DNA of 64,000 nt from Bacteroidota bacterium (GTDB lineage: Bacteria; Bacteroidota; Ignavibacteria; Ignavibacteriales; Ignavibacteriaceae): NCBI GenBank assembly GCA_022573715.1, contig JACZTL010000002.1, positions 1 through 64,000 of the forward strand, read 5' to 3'. The notes under the pieces are model-generated. The model worked only from the letters and a program-made list of their open reading frames with translations. It had not been told where the DNA came from and ran no database searches. Numbering within the stretch: position 1 is the stretch's first letter; the number at the start of each line of letters is the position of its first letter. Both the position numbers and the translations under genes were made by a program. Of the stretch, positions 29,806-37,916 are shown piece by piece.

Positions 29806-31182
29806 TTAAATGGTTTTAGAATACTTTGCTGTGTCCTCTTTGTTTTCTATGTATCTGTCAAAAATTATGGCAATGTTTCTTATAAGAAGCTTGCCCATTT
29901 CCGTAACGGTAATTTTATCTTTTTCAACACTCACAAGATTATCGTCTTCAAACTGTTTTAGATTATTCATTCCCCAGGAAAAATAATCTTTAAAATTAAT
30001 ATTGAACTTTTCTTCTATTGATTGCATGTCAACCTCGAAGTTGCACATCAATTTCATTATTACATCTCGACGAAGGTGATCATCATTGCTAAGCTTATAA
30101 CCCTTTGCAATTGGTAGAGTGTCGTAGTCTATTGAATTATAATATTCTTTTTCTGTTTTAAAATTTTGTGTGTAAATATTGTTAAGCTGACTTATTGCTG
30201 TTATTCCCATTGAATAAAGGTCTGTACCGGCGTGTGTACTGTAGCCTTGAAAATTTCTGTTCAGCTTCTTTTCATTTAATGCAATTGCAAGCTCATCATC
30301 AGGTTTGGCAAAATGATCCATTCCGATAAAAACATAACCGGATGCAGATAATTTTTCAATTGTCATTTTTAAAATATCTAATTTTACTTCCGGTTTAGGT
30401 AAATCCTCATTATGAATTAATGACATGTGTTTTTTTATCCATGGCACATGTGCATAATTAAAAACCGCAATTCTATCTGGAGAAATATTTATTATTTTAT
30501 CAACTGTTTCCGTAAAAGAATTAAGAGTTTGAAAAGGAAGTCCGTAAATTAAATCCAGGTTTATACTGCTGAAGCCGAGTTCTCTTACCCAGGTAACAGT
30601 TTGTCTTGTAATATCTTCAGGTTGAATCCTGTTTATCGCTTTTTGTACCTTTTCGTTAAAATCCTGAACGCCCATGCTTATTCTGTTAAAGCCGTTATTT
30701 CTAAGTGCTTCAAGATGTTCTCGTGTTAGTTCTCTGGGGTCAATTTCGCACCCGTTTTCGGAATTATCTTTGAAATTAAAAGATGATTTTATGTAAGAAG
30801 CCAGATCGTTTATTTCATCAGGACGTAAATGTGTTGGGGTGCCGCCTCCCCAATGAAGCTGGGAAACTTTTCTGTCAGTTAAAATATATATTCTTAAAAG
30901 GTCTATTTCTTTCTTTACATATTTAATGTATTCTTTTACGCGGTCTCTGTTTCGTGTAATCAGCATATTGCAGCCGCAGAAATAGCAAAGAGTATCACAA
31001 TACGGAAGATGATAATAAAGTGAAAGATCGGGTAAATTCTCGCCGTAGTTTGTTTTTATAATTTCGTCAACATAATCCTCATGAGTAAAGCTTTCATTAA
31101 AATGCGGAGCCGTTGGGTAACTTGTGTATCGCGGTCCGGGTTTATCGTATTTTTTTACAAGGTCTAAATCAATTTGAAACAT
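29806..31182 (-). CDS. hemN: Oxygen-independent coproporphyrinogen III dehydrogenase
   Basis: HemN is a radical SAM enzyme that decarboxylates two propionates of coproporphyrinogen III without oxygen. The 458-residue product has the authentic HemN N-terminus (YDKPGPRYTSYPTAPHF) that separates it from HemW-type paralogues. It has the cluster motif CDTLCYFCGC (CxxxCxxCxC) and LHWGGGTPTHL. SMGVQDFNEKVQKAINRIQ belongs to the SAM/substrate region. It sits with the oxygen-dependent HemG, so the pathway seems built for changing oxygen levels. The start is 32 bases after the hemE stop. Confidence 0.97.
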   Translation of the reverse strand: MFQIDLDLVKKYDKPGPRYTSYPTAPHFNESFTHEDYVDEIIKTNYGENLPDLSLYYHLPYCDTLCYFCGCNMLITRNRDRVKEYIKYVKKEIDLLRIYILTDRKVSQLHWGGGTPTHLRPDEINDLASYIKSSFNFKDNSENGCEIDPRELTREHLEALRNNGFNRISMGVQDFNEKVQKAINRIQPEDITRQTVTWVRELGFSSINLDLIYGLPFQTLNSFTETVDKIINISPDRIAVFNYAHVPWIKKHMSLIHNEDLPKPEVKLDILKMTIEKLSASGYVFIGMDHFAKPDDELAIALNEKKLNRNFQGYSTHAGTDLYSMGITAISQLNNIYTQNFKTEKEYYNSIDYDTLPIAKGYKLSNDDHLRRDVIMKLMCNFEVDMQSIEEKFNINFKDYFSWGMNNLKQFEDDNLVSVEKDKITVTEMGKLLIRNIAIIFDRYIENKEDTAKYSKTI

Positions 31183-31214
31183 AAGTGAAACCTAATAATT
31201 TTATTGTTGTTTCG

Positions 31215-32285
31215 TCACCGAATGGTATGTGGCTGCACAAAGTGATATTTAACACTCTCTTCTTTTACATAATTTACAAATGCTTTGACTTTATCAGGGT
31301 CTGTGGTCGGCAAAATTCCATGACCGAGATTAAAAATATGCCCGCTTCCGTTTCCATATGAATTCAAAATTCTTTTAACTTCTTCTTTTATTACTTTGTT
31401 ATTGGCAAACAACATTGTCGGATCCATATTACCTTGAATGGCGGCTTTATCGTTCATTTCACTTCTTGCTTTATTTAATTCCATTGTCCAATCAAGACCT
31501 ACTACATCTGCACCTGCTTTAACTATTTCTTTTAAACTGTGATGTACGCCTTTGGCAAAGACAATTACGGGCTGATCGTCACGTTTTATATTTGCAATAA
31601 TTTTAGCAATGTAATTAAGAGAAAACTCTTTAAAATCTTTTTGCGAAAGTACGCCTCCCCAAGTATCGAATATCTGTACGGCATCTGCTCCGGCTTCTAG
31701 TTTTGCAGAGAGATAATCGGCAACAACCGAAGCCAGTTTATCCAAAATAGTGTGCACCAGCTTGGGATTATTATAAAGCATACTTTTAACGTTTAAGAAA
31801 TTTTTAGAGCTTCTTCCTTCCACCATGTATGTGAGCAAGGTCCATGGAGAACCACTGAATCCGATTAATGGGACCCTGTTATTTAGCTCCTTTTTTGTAA
31901 GTGATACAGCATCCAATACAAATTTTAAATCCGTGAAAGGTTCTATGTTATTTAACTCATAAAAATCCGCTTCGCTTCTAATAGGTTTTTCAAAAACAGG
32001 TCCTTTTGATTCAATCAATTCTAAGTTCATTCCCATTGCTTCGGGTATAACAAGTATATCTGAAAAAATTATAGCCGCATCAACGCCAACAATGTCAACC
32101 GGCTGAATGGTAACTTCAGATGCAAGCTCCGGAGTTTTGCATAGTGTTAAAAAATCTATTTTTTCTCTTATAGCCCTGTATTCTGGCAAAAATCTTCCTG
32201 CCTGCCGCATCATCCAAACAGGGGTTCTTTCAACAGGCTGTCTTTTACAGGCTTTTATAAATAAATCATTTTTTAATTTCGTCAA
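31215..32285 (-). CDS. hemE: Uroporphyrinogen III decarboxylase
   Basis: HemE removes four acetate carboxyls from uroporphyrinogen III. The 356-residue protein shows RTPVWMMRQAGRFLPEYR at the N-terminus, IIFSDILVIPEAMGM with the catalytic aspartate, GFSGSPWTLLTYMVEG and IFNLGHGILPTTDPDKV at the C-terminus. Its last codons and TGA stop lie inside a sequence shared with the hairpin at 27343 (TTCGTCACCGAA), so a repeat element appears to supply the C-terminal residues HTIR. Confidence 0.97.
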   Translation of the reverse strand: MTKLKNDLFIKACKRQPVERTPVWMMRQAGRFLPEYRAIREKIDFLTLCKTPELASEVTIQPVDIVGVDAAIIFSDILVIPEAMGMNLELIESKGPVFEKPIRSEADFYELNNIEPFTDLKFVLDAVSLTKKELNNRVPLIGFSGSPWTLLTYMVEGRSSKNFLNVKSMLYNNPKLVHTILDKLASVVADYLSAKLEAGADAVQIFDTWGGVLSQKDFKEFSLNYIAKIIANIKRDDQPVIVFAKGVHHSLKEIVKAGADVVGLDWTMELNKARSEMNDKAAIQGNMDPTMLFANNKVIKEEVKRILNSYGNGSGHIFNLGHGILPTTDPDKVKAFVNYVKEESVKYHFVQPHTIR

Positions 32286-32311
32286 CCTTTACTCCGTAAA
32301 TAAAATTTATA

Positions 32312-33721
32312 TTATTTTAATTTATAGTAGTTAATGATTGCTTTAATTAATCCGTTAATTGTAAAATCATCCGGCATCACATCTACTTTTACTTTTCGTG
32401 ATTCGATAGTTGCTTTTGTGGTCGGACCGATTGAAGCAACATCGAAATGAGAAAAGAATTGAGGAGGATTTGTTATATCTAAAAGTTTTAAAAAGTTATT
32501 AAAAGTAGAAGGACTCGTAAAGATAAACATGTCTGGTTTTGTTTCTTTTAATCTTTTAATCTTTTCTTCTACAATATTTTTATTTGGAAATGTTACATTA
32601 TAAACATTAGCAGTTTTTAAAATTGCTCCTCTATCTGAAAGTCCGTGAGGAAGCTCTTCTCTTCCTATTGCAGAACGTGGGATAAAAACAACTTTATTTT
32701 CTATATCGAATTTTGAAAGTACGTCCACAACTCCTTTACTGCTGAATATTTTAGGAATAATCGAAACGGGAATATTCATTTCATTACACGTGAATGCGGT
32801 TTTATTACCGACGGCAACAATCTTAACGTTTTTGTAATCAAATTTAATTTTTAATTCATCGCATCTTTTTACAAACATTTCTACGGCATACTTTGAAGTA
32901 AAAATTATAAAGTCAATTTTTTCTTTACTCTTTACAATTTCGTCAAAAGCCTGCCAGCTTTCAGGCGGAACAATATCCAACGTTGGAAAAATTATTGTAT
33001 CAGCACCTAATTTTATAAATGCTTGTGCGGACTCTTTTGATTGTTCTACTGTTCGTGTGATTACTATTGTTCTTCCGAGAAGTGGCAGGGTCTCTGAAAT
33101 TTTATTGGTTGTAATAAGACTTTGCAATACGAAATTAAATATCTTTTCTCTCTCTGATTTCTGCTGTTCTTTTGAATAATCCTTTTCAATTCCCTTGTTA
33201 ACGGCTGCATATAGACTGCCCAATATCAGTTCAGTTGTTAATTTAATGTCCGTTTTTCTGAAAACTTCATCTTCCTGACCTCTGCTAATTATATCATTTA
33301 ACAATTGTTTGAGCCTGTTTTCTAAAATATTTATTTCTTCACAAAATTCGTTTTGCCTGTTGAAAGATTCTTTTTGATAAATGAGGAAGAAGTTATTATA
33401 CTTCATCATAAACATATAATTGTGTATGATGAAAGCTTTAAGCGAATTTATCCTGTTGTTCTCTCTTTTAATTTTTTCAATTAAAGAATTCGTCAATGCA
33501 GAAAGTTTTTTTTCAATTAGGTAAAAATACAACTCTTCTTTTGAATTGAAATAATTATAAACAGTTCCCTTTGCTATACCGGCATTTTTTGCAACGTCTT
33601 CAATCATAACCTCGTGATAATTATTTTGAGAAAAAAGGACAGAGGCAGAATCAATAATTCTTTCCTGTATTAAATTTTTTTTCTCTTTCATGTTTATTTT
33701 TTTATTTATTGTTAACTGCAT
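32312..33721 (-). CDS. hemD: TetR-type regulator fused to uroporphyrinogen III synthase (HemD)
   Basis: This 469-residue protein joins two families in one uninterrupted frame. Residues about 14-205 are a TetR/AcrR repressor: the helix-turn-helix EDVAKNAGIAKGTVYNYFNSKEELYFYL is followed by an all-helical ligand domain. Residues about 215-469 are uroporphyrinogen III synthase: GRTIVITRTVEQSKESAQAF, IIFTSKYAVEMFV, FIPRSAIGREELPHGLSDRGA and FTSPSTFNNFLKL. HemD cyclises hydroxymethylbilane to uroporphyrinogen III. No other hemD is present in the window, so this must supply the step. A Met at residue 11 is an alternative start. The obvious reading is a trigger enzyme that represses the heme operon; two operator-like palindromes lie at its promoter. 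Confidence 0.93.
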   Translation of the reverse strand: MQLTINKKINMKEKKNLIQERIIDSASVLFSQNNYHEVMIEDVAKNAGIAKGTVYNYFNSKEELYFYLIEKKLSALTNSLIEKIKRENNRINSLKAFIIHNYMFMMKYNNFFLIYQKESFNRQNEFCEEINILENRLKQLLNDIISRGQEDEVFRKTDIKLTTELILGSLYAAVNKGIEKDYSKEQQKSEREKIFNFVLQSLITTNKISETLPLLGRTIVITRTVEQSKESAQAFIKLGADTIIFPTLDIVPPESWQAFDEIVKSKEKIDFIIFTSKYAVEMFVKRCDELKIKFDYKNVKIVAVGNKTAFTCNEMNIPVSIIPKIFSSKGVVDVLSKFDIENKVVFIPRSAIGREELPHGLSDRGAILKTANVYNVTFPNKNIVEEKIKRLKETKPDMFIFTSPSTFNNFLKLLDITNPPQFFSHFDVASIGPTTKATIESRKVKVDVMPDDFTINGLIKAIINYYKLK

Positions 33722-33729
33722 AAATTTAA

Positions 33730-34656
33730 TTAGTTTTTGTAAATTTCGTTCAAAATTTGTTTTGCACCGGCTTTCAATATATCTTTTGCCAAAGTTTTAC
33801 CGATTTTTTCGGCATCGCTTTTTTTTCCCCTTACGGATTTTGCGTAAGTAGTTCTTCCGTCCAGTGAAGCAACTATTCCGCTCAGATACAAACCGTTTAA
33901 TTTTATTACGGCATAACCTCCTACCGGCACTTTGCATCCACCGCCCAAAGCCTTTAAGAAAGCTCTTTCAGCGGTTATTTCACTGAATGTTTTATCATCG
34001 TGCAAAGGTTTGATGAGCTTGGCTGCTCTTTTGTTCTTTTTGTTTATTTCTATTCCCAAAGCTCCCTGCCCGACCGCGGGAACAATCTCGTAATTTTTAA
34101 TATAGGAAGAGATATATTTTTTAAGGTTCAATCTTTCCACACCGGCACGCGCTAAAATAATTGCATCCCAATTTGATTTAAGGAATTTATTAATTCGTGT
34201 TGGAACATTTCCTCTCAAACCAACAATCTTTAAATCAGGTCTTAGGTGAAGCAACTGGCTTTTTCTTCTCAGGGAACCGGTAGCAACAACAGCGTTTTCC
34301 GGAAGCGATGCCAAGGTTGTTCCTTTCTTTTTTGCAATTAAAACATCTTCTGCTGGGTGTCTTTTTGTGACGACGGCTAACTTCAATCCCTTTGGTAGAG
34401 TTGTCTCCAGGTCTTTTAAACTGTGTACAGCAATATCAATTTTATTATTTAACAGCTCTTCTTCGAGTTCTTTTGTAAAAAGACTTTGGTCTCCAATGTT
34501 TGAGAGAGCTTCATTTAAAATTTTATCTCCCTTTGTTTTTATTATTTTAATTTCAACATAAAGGTTCTTGTGTATTCTTTTTAATTCTTTTTTAATATAG
34601 TTTGCTTGCCAAAGTGCAAGCTTGCTTCCTCTTGAACCTATAATAATTTTATCCAT
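33730..34656 (-). CDS. hemC: Porphobilinogen deaminase (hydroxymethylbilane synthase)
   Basis: HemC polymerises four porphobilinogens into hydroxymethylbilane. I chose the ATG at 34656 because the product then starts MDKIIIGSRGSKLALWQANY, the canonical N-terminus; the upstream ATG at 34695 would add 13 atypical residues inside hemA. The protein (308 residues) has GDQSLFTKELEEELL, AVHSLKDLETTLP, ATGSLRRKSQLLHLRPDL and the dipyrromethane-carrying cysteine in ALGGGCKVPVGGYA. The start overlaps the end of hemA by eight bases, and the tetR-hemD fusion follows eight bases on, so its product passes directly to the next enzyme. Confidence 0.96.
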   Translation of the reverse strand: MDKIIIGSRGSKLALWQANYIKKELKRIHKNLYVEIKIIKTKGDKILNEALSNIGDQSLFTKELEEELLNNKIDIAVHSLKDLETTLPKGLKLAVVTKRHPAEDVLIAKKKGTTLASLPENAVVATGSLRRKSQLLHLRPDLKIVGLRGNVPTRINKFLKSNWDAIILARAGVERLNLKKYISSYIKNYEIVPAVGQGALGIEINKKNKRAAKLIKPLHDDKTFSEITAERAFLKALGGGCKVPVGGYAVIKLNGLYLSGIVASLDGRTTYAKSVRGKKSDAEKIGKTLAKDILKAGAKQILNEIYKN

Positions 34657-35941
34657 CTTTTTCTTTATTCTCCGTATGATCTTTGGCAATACCAAACATT
34701 TCTTTTAATATACCGACCTTTGTTTTAGTTATAACCGAATCGTTTTCCTGCTCTGCAGCTTTTCTTAATTCAGTAGTTGGATAATGAAGTATTTTATTGA
34801 TAATACGTTTTGTTATTATTTCTAATTTTTCCTGATCGCTTTCTGAGAATTTTTTTTTATTTTTCTTTACTTCTTCAGCCCGGATGTTTTCAAAGTGCTC
34901 TCTAAGTGTTCTGATTGTAGGAGCTGCATCTAATGAATTATACCAGTTATTAAATTCATCTAGCTCTTCATTTATTATTTTTTCAACTTTTTGAATTTCC
35001 GAATGTCTTTTCTTTAAATTTTGTTCTACTATAATATTTAACGAATCTATGTCTTTATAAAATACGTGGTTTAAATTTTTCGATTCAGGGTCAATGTTTC
35101 TTGGCACGGCAATGTCCATTAAAACAACAATAGAACCTTTTCTCATTTTTATTGAAGCTGATATATCATCCTTTGTAATGATTAATTCATTTGAACTTGT
35201 TGCACTTATTATTATATCAAATTGATATAAATGCTTTTTTAAATCTGAAAAAGGAATAGTTAAACACATTAATGTTTTTGCTAATTTGTCTGCTTTCTCT
35301 TGAGTTCTATTTGTTATTGTTAACTTACTGATTCCCCTATCTCTTAAATGTTTTGCTGTTATTTCTCCTGTTTCACCGGCGCCAATGACTAAAGCTGTTT
35401 TTTTGCCTAGAGATGAAAATATTTTTTCAATTAATTGAACAGCAGCGAAACTAATTGTTACGGCTCCTTTTGATATCTCCGTTTCTGTAATTGCTCTTTT
35501 GCCAACTCGAGTAGAAGATGCAAACATATGTCTAAATAAAAAACCGGAGGATTGAAGATCATCAGCTATTTGAAATGAACTTTTAACCTGTTTGAATATT
35601 TGGTTGTCGCCGATAAGTTGAGAATCAATTCCTGTGATAACATTGAACAAATGCTTTATTGCATCAGTAGATGAAAAATTTTGAAAATGTTCTTCTGATA
35701 AATTTACACCGGGTTTTTCATTAAGCAGAAAATCTTGGATATCTTTGTGAAGCGTATTTAAATTCTTAGGAATACAATAGATTTCAGTTCTATTGCAGGT
35801 AGAGAGAATAAAACCCTCGTTAAAAATTTTTTCTTTTGCTTTTAATGTTAGAGTTCTTACTTCATCTTCATTTAAATAAAGAGCTTCCCTAATTTCTATC
35901 GGGGCAGTGTGGTGATTTATTGCAACTGCTAAGATGTTCAT
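34649..35941 (-). CDS. hemA: Glutamyl-tRNA reductase
   Basis: HemA reduces glutamyl-tRNA to glutamate-1-semialdehyde with NADPH, the committed step of the C5 heme route. The 430-residue protein has NHHTAPIEIREALYL, the catalytic cysteine C49 in STCNRTEIY, GIDSQLIGDNQIFKQVK, the NADPH-binding VIGAGETGEITAKHL and a C-terminal helical dimer domain. HemA is usually the regulated step, and it lies second in this operon behind hemX. Confidence 0.97.
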   Translation of the reverse strand: MNILAVAINHHTAPIEIREALYLNEDEVRTLTLKAKEKIFNEGFILSTCNRTEIYCIPKNLNTLHKDIQDFLLNEKPGVNLSEEHFQNFSSTDAIKHLFNVITGIDSQLIGDNQIFKQVKSSFQIADDLQSSGFLFRHMFASSTRVGKRAITETEISKGAVTISFAAVQLIEKIFSSLGKKTALVIGAGETGEITAKHLRDRGISKLTITNRTQEKADKLAKTLMCLTIPFSDLKKHLYQFDIIISATSSNELIITKDDISASIKMRKGSIVVLMDIAVPRNIDPESKNLNHVFYKDIDSLNIIVEQNLKKRHSEIQKVEKIINEELDEFNNWYNSLDAAPTIRTLREHFENIRAEEVKKNKKKFSESDQEKLEIITKRIINKILHYPTTELRKAAEQENDSVITKTKVGILKEMFGIAKDHTENKEKDG

Positions 35942-35947
35942 ATTAAA

Positions 35948-36772
35948 TCAATAAAATGAATGAAAGCTTTGTGAAATAAAATTTGTGACCATTGTTGAAA
36001 GTATTGCAATTAGAAAACCCACTATCGAGAGTGTTACTACTTTCTTTCCCTGCCATTTACCCAAAACTTTACTTGAAATACCAATACCGTATAATATCCA
36101 TACAAGCGCAGTACCAATTAGTTTTGGATCACCAAAAGAAAACTTTGGAAATGCCTGGGGAAGCCAAATAACACCAATAATAATTGCAATAGTTAACATT
36201 GTAAACCCAATAATTGAAGAATAAAAACTAAGTAGTTCTAAAAATTCCAAATTGGGCATTCTTTCATATATCAATCCGAACCTGTTTGTCTTAATTTCTT
36301 TGTAAAGCATTAAATATAAAAATCCGTAAACAGCAGAAATGGTAATTGCTGAATAACCTATTAATGCTGCAAAAACATGAAAACCCAATAGATTATTTTT
36401 TAAAACTTCTTTAACAACAAATTCATCTGGAATGAAAATGGAAGATATTATTTGAAATAAAATTGAAAATATTATTATGAACGGACCTGTTCCCCTAATA
36501 TCCGTAAGCAACTCTAAAATGAAATAAGAGAATGAAATTGCAAAAGCGATGACTGTAAATATTTCAAAAACATTTGTTATGGGTGGATGCTCAAACTTAA
36601 TAGTTCTTAACAGCAGGTAACAAAGATGAACTAAAAGAGTAATAAATAAAAACAGGCGCTTAGAATTTGCATATTTATTATTACCTTTTCCAAAGTCATA
36701 CGAATAAATGATAAATGTAATAATGTATAAAAGAGGAAGGAGAAAATTTAAAGTATCAATAAATGGTTTCAT
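35948..36772 (-). CDS. hemX: HemX / CcsA-like cytochrome c assembly protein
   Basis: This 274-residue integral membrane protein has about eight hydrophobic segments and matches the CcsA/HemX family: LLGFHVFAALIGYSAITISAVYGFLYLMLY, RMPNLEFLELLSFYSSIIGFTMLTIAI and the terminal-third FGDPKLIGTALVWILYG. The last string replaces the Trp-rich WWD loop of true CcsA, which suits HemX. HemX is encoded upstream of hemA in many bacteria and is reported to control HemA levels; CcsA is a heme-handling cytochrome c assembly protein. It is the first gene of the operon and starts just downstream of the operator-bearing promoter. The symbol reflects position and similarity. Confidence 0.8.
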   Translation of the reverse strand: MKPFIDTLNFLLPLLYIITFIIYSYDFGKGNNKYANSKRLFLFITLLVHLCYLLLRTIKFEHPPITNVFEIFTVIAFAISFSYFILELLTDIRGTGPFIIIFSILFQIISSIFIPDEFVVKEVLKNNLLGFHVFAALIGYSAITISAVYGFLYLMLYKEIKTNRFGLIYERMPNLEFLELLSFYSSIIGFTMLTIAIIIGVIWLPQAFPKFSFGDPKLIGTALVWILYGIGISSKVLGKWQGKKVVTLSIVGFLIAILSTMVTNFISQSFHSFY

Positions 36773-36789
36773 GTTTCACCTAAAATAAA

Positions 36790-36806
36790 TTGACCGATCA
36801 GTTCAA
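36790..36806. promoter_or_regulatory. TetR-operator-like palindrome 1, heme operon promoter
   Basis: TTGACCGATCAGTTCAA is an imperfect palindrome close to TTGACCGATCGGTCAA, a form typical of TetR-family operators. It overlaps the predicted -7 element and ends 18 bases before the hemX start, where a bound repressor would block RNA polymerase. The second copy lies about 49 bp away, centre to centre. That the TetR-HemD protein binds it is inference. Confidence 0.6.
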
Positions 36807-36834
36807 AAATAATAAAAATAAAACTTATCTCCAA
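36804..36834 (-). promoter_or_regulatory. Predicted heme operon promoter
   Basis: On the minus strand TTG (36834-36832) is followed after 20 bases by TATTTTTG (36811-36804), which fits the Bacteroidota -33/-7 pattern TTG-N19-21-TAnnTTTG. The two operator-like palindromes flank it. Transcription would start about 25 bases before the hemX ATG. Based on sequence match only. Confidence 0.5.
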
Positions 36835-36838
36835 CACA

Positions 36839-36855
36839 ATGACTGCTCGGTCAAT
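36839..36855. promoter_or_regulatory. TetR-operator-like palindrome 2, heme operon promoter
   Basis: ATGACTGCTCGGTCAAT contains TGAC-G--C-GTCA, matching 10 of 14 palindrome positions, and closely resembles palindrome 1. It lies immediately upstream of the predicted -33 element. Two related sites around one promoter suggest cooperative repression. Confidence 0.6.
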
Positions 36856-36875
36856 AAAATATATTTTAGATTAAA

Positions 36876-36921
36876 AAACCTCGATTTCTGCTAGAAATTT
36901 AAGAAAAAGAAACCGGGCTTT
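36876..36921 (-). terminator. Imperfect hairpin after the band-7 gene
   Basis: AAACCTCGATTTCT and AGAAACCGGGCTTT pair over 11 of 14 positions, with a smaller ATTTCT-GCT-AGAAAT stem inside. On the minus strand the element ends in GAGGTTTTTTAA, giving a T-run, so it can end transcription from the band-7 gene before the heme operon promoter. It resembles the hairpin at 27395. Confidence 0.55.
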
Positions 36922-36930
36922 AATAATAGA

Positions 36931-37797
36931 TTAATTGCCCAATATTAATGGTAAACCACTTTTACCCGCACCGATAATAACAATTTTTGTATTATTAGAT
37001 TTTGCAAGATTTTCGGTTGCATCTATTCCTTTCCATCTAAGCAGTTTATCGGTTATTCCTTTAGAAACAATAGTCTGAAAATCAGCAATACCTTTTGCTT
37101 CTATTCTTTTTCTCTCTGCTTCCTGTGTCTCTTTTCTAAGAACAAACTGCATTCTCTGACTTTCCTGGTCAGCCTTAAGTTTTTCTTCAATTGCTCCTGT
37201 TAATCTGGATGGTAAAACAATTCTTCTTAACGGCGTCGATTCAATGTTAATTCCCCTTGGTCCAACTACTTTTTGCAAATCATCTCTTATCAAACCCTGC
37301 AGTATTTCTCTTTCTCCCGTGTAAAGAGCCTGTGCGCCAAATTGAGAGGTAACTCCTCGAACAACAGATCTGAACTGAGGAACAACAATTTTTTCAACAT
37401 ATTCTTCGCCGACGGTTTTATAAATTCTATTTGCGTTTTCCATGTTTAAACTGTACAACAAACTTATCTCCAATTGTACACTCAGTCCTTCTTTAGAAGG
37501 AACATCCATTACCACCCTCATTTCCTGAGTACGCGCATCAAACTTTACAATTTTAGCCAAAGGATTTACAAAATTTACACCAGGCAGTAAAGTTTTATCG
37601 CTAACATTTCCGAAAAAATCAATTACCCCAACGTGACCTGCTGGAATTATTGTCCATATTTGAACAAATGCAATTAAAATTGCTGCAAATATTCCCATCA
37701 TAGCAAAAGTAGATTCCTGTTTTTGCCCTTTTTTTTTCGCGGCTTTGTATACAAAAAAAGCCACAAATGCTCCTAATATAGCTATTAAGAATAACAT
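36931..37797 (-). CDS. Prohibitin / band-7 (SPFH) family protein
   Basis: This 288-residue protein has two N-terminal hydrophobic segments (about 1-17 and 30-50) and then an SPFH/prohibitin domain: VGVIDFFGNVSDKTLLPGVNFVNPLAKIVKFDARTQE and RSVVRGVTSQFGAQALYTGERE are clear. A long Glu/Lys/Arg coiled coil (LKADQESQRMQFVLRKETQEAERKRIEAKG) follows, then a Gly-rich end. Such proteins form rings at the inner membrane and modulate FtsH-type proteases or membrane domains. There is no NfeD partner next to it. Confidence 0.92.
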   Translation of the reverse strand: MLFLIAILGAFVAFFVYKAAKKKGQKQESTFAMMGIFAAILIAFVQIWTIIPAGHVGVIDFFGNVSDKTLLPGVNFVNPLAKIVKFDARTQEMRVVMDVPSKEGLSVQLEISLLYSLNMENANRIYKTVGEEYVEKIVVPQFRSVVRGVTSQFGAQALYTGEREILQGLIRDDLQKVVGPRGINIESTPLRRIVLPSRLTGAIEEKLKADQESQRMQFVLRKETQEAERKRIEAKGIADFQTIVSKGITDKLLRWKGIDATENLAKSNNTKIVIIGAGKSGLPLILGN

Positions 37798-37916
37798 ATT
37801 ATTTTCTCCTTTTATTAATAGTTATTAAAAAATCAAATTAAGTAATATTAAATATATATAGAAATTTAGGAATATTGTTTATTTAATATAGAAAATAAAA
37901 AGGGTTAAAAGTACAA

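Noticed and set aside
34656-34695. Upstream ATG for hemC at 34695
   Set aside because: It adds 13 residues of atypical sequence within hemA; the ATG at 34656 gives the canonical HemC N-terminus.
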